Below, piece after piece: positions 51,484 to 56,818 of a DNA stretch of 56,818 bases (within the stretch, counting starts at the first letter, position 1; each line of letters opens with the position of its first letter). The notes beneath the pieces were generated by a model that saw nothing but the letters and a program-made list of their open reading frames with translations, ran no database searches and was not told where the DNA came from. A program made the translations under genes and the position numbers. This stretch comes from Rubricella sp038526735. GTDB lineage: Bacteria; Pseudomonadota; Alphaproteobacteria; Rhodobacterales; Rhodobacteraceae. Where the stretch lies: assembly GCA_038526735.1 (NCBI GenBank), contig JBCBGM010000017.1:1-56818 (forward strand), given 5' to 3'.

Positions 51484-53166
51484 TCAACTCAGGTCAGACA
51501 CGGCCTGCAAAATGGGGCCCGTGTGGGTGTGGAGGAGCGTGTTCCCTGCGCCCTCCAGCACCGCTACATTTGCGGTGTCGATTGAGGCCAGCCGTCGTTC
51601 TATCCAGCGATATGACAGGATCGGCGCTTCAGTTCCCAAGAGCCAATGCTGCGGCCCTGTGAAGGCGGTAAGGTCCGCCTCCCAATCTTGCATCGCGGCA
51701 TTGCCGTCGCGCACCCACGTCTCTGCGCCGTGCTCGCTGGCGTGAAACGCGCCGTAGGCCAGAACCGGAAAAAGGGCAGGATCACGCAGCATCTGTGTAT
51801 CGATGTCTGAGGCGTAGAGTTCCTTGAGGAAGGCGCGCACGCCGCGCAGTTTATAGGCGGCGATCCCAAGCTGGGTCATCATCTTCAGGATCGACGGAGA
51901 GCGCCGGTTCGCCGCCGCCATCGTTCGGGAGTTTTTGTCCATGTAGCGCAGGCTGTCTGGGTGATGGACGGGCACGCCACCGTCGGCAATCACAAGACCT
52001 CGGCATGCATCTCCCATGGCTGTGGCGATGCGAAAGCCATGGCTGGAGCCGCCTTGATGGATCAAGACCGGGCAGCGTTTTACGCCCAGCTGGCCCAACA
52101 GCGCGAGGCTGTCTGCCACGACCGTCGCATTATAATTCTCGCGCGTGCGGCTTGGATCGGTGAAGCCGAAACCAGGGCGGGAGGGGCATATGAGGTAGAG
52201 ATCTTCGCGCGCAAGCAAGCGCTGGAACGCTTGAGTGAAAAACGGCCCCTGGATGAGCCCGTGCACGAACAGGACGGGACGCGTGCCCTCCCCTACTCGG
52301 TACCATGCGAGCTCTCGACCATCGGCCATTTGCGCGCGGCGCATATCGACCGTGGGGGTAATCCAAGGAGGCTCTGCACTCGGCGCAGTCTCGGCCTCTG
52401 GCATGTCGCGCAAGAGATACGCGATGGAGGCTGCGAGGTTGACCACATCGCTCATACGCGCGCAGCCGGTCTTGCGCAGGATGGTTTTGGACTGGGTCTT
52501 GATCGTATCGAGCGAGCGGCCAAGGCTCTCGGCAATCTCGCTTTGGCTCTGTTGATGCAGATAGCCGCTCAGCACCTTGGTCTCTCGATCAGAGAGGCCA
52601 AACGCGCCACCAACGCGGCGCAGCAACGCCTCCGACCAATCGATGTAGGAGATCGAGATACGGGTCAGGCCCCTGTCATCTTCGGGCCGTTGGATGAGCG
52701 CCATACAAGAGCGCACCTCGGGCGCTTCTACCGTCGCCAGGATAACCTCATCGGATTTTGCCGGCGCCTCCCCACCCTCTTTGAATTTGCGGATAAAGCG
52801 CAGCGCCTCAACGTCGAGGGGGAGGCCCTCCAACCGGGTAGGGAAGTTGCAGTTCATCAGGCGCGCGGCCGCCGGATTGCCCTGTACGGTTTCTGAGCGT
52901 GCATTCAGCTCCAGCACTGCATGAAAGCGCCCGGTTTGACCACGTTGGGAGGCAAGCGAGCGCTTGATCAGCCGTTGCACCCGCTCGGTGTGGCGATCCA
53001 CGATCGGGTCATCTTGATCGGTGGCTTTGCCATCTCGCGCGACCTGCCCCGCCTCCAGATCATCGAAGAGAAAGGCTTTTGCCTCGGCAAGAAAGGTCTC
53101 GAAATGCTCGGCATCCTCAGACAGGTCATACGCCGTGTCGATAAGCCGATCTAAACGCTCATTCAT
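51484..53166 (-). CDS. LuxR-type regulator fused to an alpha/beta hydrolase
   Basis: An unusual 560-residue fusion. Residues 1-180 form an N-terminal part with a PAS-like section (AVLELNARSETVQGNPAA). Residues about 190-247 are a LuxR HTH (LSDRETKVLSGYL, SEIAESLGRSLDTIKTQSKT). From about 272 on there is an alpha/beta hydrolase: oxyanion-type HG at 302-303 (LFVHGLIQGPFF), nucleophile Ser375 in GSSHG, and a candidate catalytic His near 546-548 (LLHTHTG). ATG 53166 is preferred; a frame to 53460 would run into the divergent gene. It may bind and hydrolyse its own small-molecule signal; this is inference. It is divergent from a lipoprotein gene. Confidence 0.88.
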   Translation of the reverse strand: MNERLDRLIDTAYDLSEDAEHFETFLAEAKAFLFDDLEAGQVARDGKATDQDDPIVDRHTERVQRLIKRSLASQRGQTGRFHAVLELNARSETVQGNPAAARLMNCNFPTRLEGLPLDVEALRFIRKFKEGGEAPAKSDEVILATVEAPEVRSCMALIQRPEDDRGLTRISISYIDWSEALLRRVGGAFGLSDRETKVLSGYLHQQSQSEIAESLGRSLDTIKTQSKTILRKTGCARMSDVVNLAASIAYLLRDMPEAETAPSAEPPWITPTVDMRRAQMADGRELAWYRVGEGTRPVLFVHGLIQGPFFTQAFQRLLAREDLYLICPSRPGFGFTDPSRTRENYNATVVADSLALLGQLGVKRCPVLIHQGGSSHGFRIATAMGDACRGLVIADGGVPVHHPDSLRYMDKNSRTMAAANRRSPSILKMMTQLGIAAYKLRGVRAFLKELYASDIDTQMLRDPALFPVLAYGAFHASEHGAETWVRDGNAAMQDWEADLTAFTGPQHWLLGTEAPILSYRWIERRLASIDTANVAVLEGAGNTLLHTHTGPILQAVSDLS

Positions 53167-53225
53167 GGGCGGGTTATGTGTCAGCCCTTCTTCATTTTCC
53201 AGTATTTTTGGTGGTTTGCGCACGC

Positions 53226-53241
53226 TCACCCCTGGGGGTGA
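53226..53241. promoter_or_regulatory. Perfect 16-bp palindrome between the LuxR-hydrolase and lipoprotein genes
   Basis: TCACCCCTGGGGGTGA, with 7-bp arms TCACCCC/GGGGTGA around TG. It lies in the 139-base divergent region, 60 bases from the regulator start and 64 from the lipoprotein start, a good location for a LuxR-box-like operator shared by both. Confidence 0.5.
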
Positions 53242-53305
53242 ATACAGGAGCACCGTCGGTTTGCGATCTCTTACGACGCAACCCTGACGAACAAGGACAA
53301 CCCAA

Positions 53306-54316
53306 ATGATCAAGAACATCGTGATTGCCGCGACCAGCGCGGCATTCCTGAGCGCCTGCGCCGATAGTGCGGGACTGCCGGGGCCCACGGCCTCTAACGG
53401 CGCAGACGTCGCCATTGCACCGGCGGGCGCACCTTTTCCCGTCAACGTCGAAATTGGCATCGGGGACGCCGACTACGTGAGCCTCCGCCCACGCGTTGCA
53501 GTGGCTGGATATAACGTTGGCGGATACACCTTTGCCTCGGCCACTTCGAGCGCAGGCGGCGGCGTCTTTAGCAACCGTGGCACTGCCAGCAGCACCGTGG
53601 CGCTTGAGGCAAACGGGATTGATGAAGCTCTCCTCATCCGTATCGCCACCGCCGCCCAAGCCGACCTCATTGCACAACTGACCGCCGCTGGTTTTGACGT
53701 GGTGCCAACGTCTGAGCTACAAAACGCGCCCAATGCCGCAATCCTGGAGCTCGGCAGCCCCAGCTATGAGCAAGATGTGAGCGCGGTTTACGGAGAGCGC
53801 ACTGTGCTTGTCGCGGGCCCCAGCGGCCAGGGCGTGCAGGGCTACAAAAAGATCGGGGCCGCAAACATCAACTTCCGCACGCCCACTGCGCTGTCGGAGG
53901 AGTTGGATGCAGCGATCTTGATGCCCAACGTCGTGTTTGACTTTGCAGCTACTGAGGGCGGTCGCGCAGCCTATGCGCGCACCGCCTCAGCCTCCGCTGA
54001 TCTGTTGTTTACGCTCGATCCAAACACGGTCGCGGACCTGTCAGTGACCGAAAACGGGCGCGCCTCCTTCGGCAGCACCTACATTCTTGCCCAGCCCGTC
54101 GCCTCCGCCGAGCCCTTTGGCACCATTGGCGCGGTGGAAGAGAGCGACAACAGTGGTCAACAAGTGCTCAGTGGCTTGCTTGGGGCGACCGTTAGCAACC
54201 GCAGCCGCAGTGCCGCGCAGGTCTCCATTGATCCGGCGGCCTATGAGGCGCTCGCGCTCGATGCCGCCCGCGGCTGGAACGCGGCTCTCGTTGAGGAGAT
54301 GCGCGCAGGGCTCTGA
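53306..54316 (+). CDS. Lipoprotein of unknown function
   Basis: A 336-residue protein with a lipoprotein signal (MIKNIVIAATSAAFLSAC, Cys18). The mature part is rich in Ala, Ser and Gly with alternating strands; residues about 110-135 (AAQADLIAQLTAAGFDVVPT) recall the helix-strand unit of periplasmic proteins that handle envelope assembly, but I cannot name a family. It is divergent from the LuxR-hydrolase gene and is followed by a strong terminator, so it is a single-gene unit. Confidence 0.75.
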   Translation: MIKNIVIAATSAAFLSACADSAGLPGPTASNGADVAIAPAGAPFPVNVEIGIGDADYVSLRPRVAVAGYNVGGYTFASATSSAGGGVFSNRGTASSTVALEANGIDEALLIRIATAAQADLIAQLTAAGFDVVPTSELQNAPNAAILELGSPSYEQDVSAVYGERTVLVAGPSGQGVQGYKKIGAANINFRTPTALSEELDAAILMPNVVFDFAATEGGRAAYARTASASADLLFTLDPNTVADLSVTENGRASFGSTYILAQPVASAEPFGTIGAVEESDNSGQQVLSGLLGATVSNRSRSAAQVSIDPAAYEALALDAARGWNAALVEEMRAGL

Positions 54317-54340
54317 TCAAGGCACTACACCTGCACGCGG

Positions 54341-54379
54341 GGCCGGGGCGTCAAAGGGTTGCGACGCCTCGGCCTTTTT
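54341..54379 (+). terminator. rho-independent terminator after the lipoprotein gene
   Basis: Arms GGCCGGGGCGTC and GACGCCTCGGCC (one G-U pair) around a 10-base loop, followed directly by TTTTTG. Confidence 0.88.
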
Positions 54380-54556
54380 GTCTTTTGGAGGACGTCCAGG
54401 GCTGCCGCCGGGGGGCCAAGCTCGCTCTTGCTCTAACGTTTGACGATGCAGCAGCGGGCGCGGCGCCCTATATGTATCCCTGCTGCATTCGGGCGCATGA
54501 AATGCGCCAAATGATGGCGCAGACTAACGTAGGATACCGCAGGATCGGCCACCACG

Positions 54557-55585
54557 ATGAGACTTGAGCACCCTGAGTGGCGATCGCACGCACTTTGGCC
54601 AGTTTTGCTGGGGTGCCTGTTTCTGGCGGCGCCGAGTTTTGCAGAGCCCATTGAGATCCCGTTCTTAAGCGCCCGCGACCTTGGCACAACCGAGGGCCCG
54701 AGCGTGTTTTTTGGGGATCAGCGGAGCAGCTTGCGGGCGGGGCGATGCGTGGTCGAGGCGATCGAGTTGGGCGGATATTTGCCGGCGCTCGATGCCGTGC
54801 CCGCGTTAATGCGCGAGCCGCTTTTGAGCATTAATAGCGTGAGCCTGCTCCCAGGCGATGACCCGCTCGATATCCTCGATGATCCAGCCCTCGCAGCGCC
54901 CCCGGTGCTTTATGTGCACGGCTATAACATCGACTTCGAAAAAGGATGCCGCCGGGCCGCCCTATTAAAGGCAAATGCGCATCTTGAAGGGCGCTTGCTG
55001 TGGTTCACCTGGCCCTCTGATGGGGATGTCGCGAATTACTCCCGCGATGAGGCGGATCTTTACTGGAGCGTGCCAGATCTTGCGGACCTGATGATCGAGA
55101 TGTCGGAGCGTCTGGGCCCCGACACCCCCCTCGATATCATCGGTCACAGCCTTGGCGCGCGAGGGGTTGCGCTCGCGGCGCAACAGGTCGCATTTCGCCG
55201 GCCCGACATTTCGCTCGGACACGTGGTCTTGGTCGCGCCTGACATGGACTTTGACATTTTTGAGCGCGCATTGCCGCAAATCCATCAGGTCTCTCAGGGG
55301 ATCACGGTCTATGTTTCAGCCCTTGATCGGCCGCTCAATCTCTCGCGCCAGGTGCACGGGTATCCGCGGCTGGGCCAGGCGGATAACCCATTTTGGCGGC
55401 TCTGGGGCGTTTCGGTTGTGGACGTGAGCGATCTGGAGCCGCCCACCCCGACAGGGCACCTCTACCACATCCACACGAAGGCTGTGGGCGATGACATGGA
55501 TTTGCTCTTGCGCCAAAACCTGCGCCCGTCTGACCGCGCAACGTTGACCCAAGACACGCGCAATGTCTGGCGATTATTGCCATAA
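54557..55585 (+). CDS. Exported alpha/beta hydrolase, DUF900 type
   Basis: A 342-residue protein with a signal peptide (ending SFAEP near residue 30). The hydrolase fold is marked by VLYVHGYNIDFEKGC, LLWFTWPSDG and the nucleophile elbow GHSLGARG; candidate Asp is in VVLVAPDMDFDIF and the His in LYHIHTKA. This set fits the DUF900 esterase-like family, whose substrate is unknown. It starts about 180 bases after the terminator of the previous gene and is followed by an AT-rich gap of 156 bases. Confidence 0.85.
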   Translation: MRLEHPEWRSHALWPVLLGCLFLAAPSFAEPIEIPFLSARDLGTTEGPSVFFGDQRSSLRAGRCVVEAIELGGYLPALDAVPALMREPLLSINSVSLLPGDDPLDILDDPALAAPPVLYVHGYNIDFEKGCRRAALLKANAHLEGRLLWFTWPSDGDVANYSRDEADLYWSVPDLADLMIEMSERLGPDTPLDIIGHSLGARGVALAAQQVAFRRPDISLGHVVLVAPDMDFDIFERALPQIHQVSQGITVYVSALDRPLNLSRQVHGYPRLGQADNPFWRLWGVSVVDVSDLEPPTPTGHLYHIHTKAVGDDMDLLLRQNLRPSDRATLTQDTRNVWRLLP

Positions 55586-55741
55586 TAATCGAACGTAAAT
55601 TCACGGATACGGAAAACTTGAAATAAATCTGAAGTTTTTTCTAAATCTCGCTATTCGATTTCTTGAATTCAACACCCATTTTTTTTTATAAAAAATTAGG
55701 CGTCTGAGCAAAAGTCTTTCACCATAAAAAATGGGAGACGT
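55586..55741. promoter_or_regulatory. AT-rich intergenic region
   Basis: Strikingly AT-rich for this genome, with a T9 run (about 55677-55687) running into TATAAAAAATTAG, and CCATAAAAAATGGGAGACG just before the next start. It probably contains the promoter of the receiver-like gene. The T-run might also end transcription from upstream, though no stem precedes it. Confidence 0.4.
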
Positions 55742-56455
55742 ATGATGGCTTTTGGAATGACTGCCTTTGCGCAGAATGAGCGCCCTGATATTCCGAACAA
55801 TCCTTCGGAACGCCAGATCAGGGTGTTGATCTATGATCTTACTGAGGATCGGGGACAAGAGTTGGCCGCAGCGTGCCACGCCACCAAACTCAACGTCTCT
55901 GTGCGCGTGGCGGAGACGCACCCGGCCTTTTGCACACTCCTCGATCAAGACTGCTTTGACGCGGTCTTGGTGTGCAGCCGTGCCATCGACTCCCTGAGTG
56001 ATCTGCGGGCGCATCCGGTCAACAGCCAGATCCCGGCGCTGGTGGTGGCGCGCAAACCCTGCACCAAAACGGCTGTAGAAGCGATGCGAAACGGCGCGCA
56101 AGACTATGTGCTGCGCGAAGATTTGAGCGCTGACCTGCTGCGAGAGTTGTTGCTTGGGGCGGCCAACCGAATGCGCGATGCCGCGCGCAACTGGGCTGCG
56201 CCGCGCCAGTCTCGCGAGACGGAGACAAGCCTCTATCAAGCTGTGCGTCAGGCGCTGCAGTCAGAGATACAGTCTGGTGCCATTCAATATTCGATGATCA
56301 ACGCCGTCGAGGCACTCTTGAAACGCCGCGATATGGTCGCAACCGGGCCAATGCAAGCTACCCATGCGCCCCAACTCGGTGGGCGGCTCGCCCATCTCTT
56401 TGAGGATGATGGGATGCCCCAGCATTTCGAATTCTACGAGGGGCCAAAGCAGTGA
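55742..56455 (+). CDS. Receiver-domain-like protein lacking the phosphorylation site
   Basis: A 237-residue protein. Residues about 26-135 resemble a response-regulator receiver domain (RVLIYDLTEDRGQE, then CFDAVLVCSRAID, NGAQDYVLREDLSADLLREL). The phospho-acceptor Asp expected after the third strand is missing (VLVCSRA) and the conserved Lys of strand 5 is Arg (VLRED), so it is probably a pseudo-receiver. The C-terminal 100 residues are mostly helical with no known output domain. ATG 55742 or 55745 may be used; GGGAGACG is upstream. Part of this gene (56243-56340) is repeated at the end of the window. Confidence 0.7.
   Translation: MMAFGMTAFAQNERPDIPNNPSERQIRVLIYDLTEDRGQELAAACHATKLNVSVRVAETHPAFCTLLDQDCFDAVLVCSRAIDSLSDLRAHPVNSQIPALVVARKPCTKTAVEAMRNGAQDYVLREDLSADLLRELLLGAANRMRDAARNWAAPRQSRETETSLYQAVRQALQSEIQSGAIQYSMINAVEALLKRRDMVATGPMQATHAPQLGGRLAHLFEDDGMPQHFEFYEGPKQ
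56243..56293 (+). repeat. 51-base direct repeat, copy 1
   Basis: Begins GTGCGTCAGGCGCTGCAG and ends CAATATTCG, inside the receiver-like gene. An identical copy ends the window (56768-56818). Confidence 0.85.
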
Positions 56456-56651
56456 AAAGAGACAGCAATGCCCCTCGGGAGGGCCCTTTGGTTCATGCCT
56501 GAGCAACGCTCCTGCAATCCGCGCTGATAAGATCGCCCCGAAAATAGCAATTGCGTTTGACATCCGCGCGTTTTGACCGCCACGGTGCCGCCGAAACGGG
56601 GCAAAATGCCCCTGAAACGCGTGCAATGGCGCTAAGGATAAGGGGAGCGAT

Positions 56652-56818
56652 ATGGGGTTTTCGGCACTGGTGGTCCGCAAAGAGGGTGAGGAAAAGCCCT
56701 CCGCCGCAGTTGAAACGATCGAGCTTGACGCGCTGCCCGACGGCGACCATATCGCGGCGTTTCAAGAGTGCGTCAGGCGCTGCAGTCAGAGATACAGTCT
56801 GGTGCCATTCAATATTCG
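56652..56818 (+). CDS. Start of an acuI-like acrylyl-CoA reductase gene (partial)
   Basis: GGGGAG precedes ATG 56652. The first 30 residues, MGFSALVVRKEGEEKPSAAV then ETIELDALPDGD, look like the N-terminus of AcuI-type MDR reductases, which reduce acryloyl-CoA in DMSP and propionate metabolism. After about base 56742 the protein no longer matches that family, and the DNA is a copy of sequence from 56243-56340 (first inverted, then direct). The true continuation is therefore not in the window. Confidence 0.5.
   Translation, partial: MGFSALVVRKEGEEKPSAAVETIELDALPDGDHIAAFQECVRRCSQRYSLVPFNI
56768..56818 (+). repeat. 51-base direct repeat, copy 2, at the window end
   Basis: Identical to 56243-56293 and truncated by the window end. 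It directly follows an inverted copy of 56312-56340 (at 56743-56771). Such a fold-back plus direct copy at a contig end is typical of an assembly artefact. Confidence 0.8.

Noticed and set aside
56493..56765. A 90-codon minus-strand frame at the window end
   Set aside because: Its first residues come from the inverted copy of the receiver-like gene, and the rest is antisense to the acuI-like start.

Overview
The window is a chromosomal segment of a high-GC alphaproteobacterium, most likely a Rhodobacteraceae (Roseobacter-group) member. The evidence is gene content and order: rpsR-rplI, dnaB-alr, mlaEF, radA-cvpA-purF, murA-DUF2948-hisD-UPF0262-phosphatase, yfgM-bamB-der, an smo-type polyol operon, and the GGGGCTCTGCCCC / CCCCGAGATATTTGAAG type of intergenic repeat that I associate with this family. 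No sequence search could be run, so all names rest on motifs, length and context.

Layout. 1-11764 is housekeeping: ribosomal proteins S18 and L9, an outer-membrane barrel, a sulfotransferase-like protein, DnaB, alanine racemase, the MlaE/MlaF lipid-transport pair with two small membrane proteins, RadA, CvpA and PurF. The gaps at 4038-4410, 9592-10282 and 11765-12567 are full of palindromic repeats. 12568-17267 (minus) is an adaptor plus RND efflux pair. 17498-20888 is yfgM-bamB-der (outer-membrane protein assembly and ribosome GTPase, same order as in E. coli). 21129-21862 is a TopAI-like toxin with a GNAT partner. 22037-23418 is a degenerate SDR divergent from bioY. 23760-29038 (minus) is the murA...hisD cluster, interrupted by an LpxR-like lipid A deacylase gene. 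29117-31793 holds an AT-rich secreted coiled-coil protein, tRNA-Thr(GGU), and an SDR/LysR divergent pair.

31889-43538 (minus) is the standout: one 11.65-kb gene for a roughly 3880-residue surface or secreted protein (N-terminal RTX repeats, VCBS, two alternating Ig-like modules, and four separate seven-fold repeat arrays that look like beta-propellers). It is broken by two apparent one-base deletions and two in-frame stop codons, all in the 5' 3.3 kb; the remaining 8.4 kb is open.

44040-51339 is a complete polyol (sorbitol/mannitol type) uptake and oxidation operon: binding protein, two permeases, SDR dehydrogenase, AraC regulator, mannitol 2-dehydrogenase family enzyme and ATPase. 51484-54316 is a divergent pair: a LuxR-type regulator fused to an alpha/beta hydrolase, and an unrecognised lipoprotein, with a 16-bp perfect palindrome between them. 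54557-56455 carries a DUF900-type hydrolase and a degenerate receiver-domain protein. The last 167 bases begin an acuI-like gene whose end appears to be replaced by copies of nearby sequence, probably an assembly artefact at the end of the contig.
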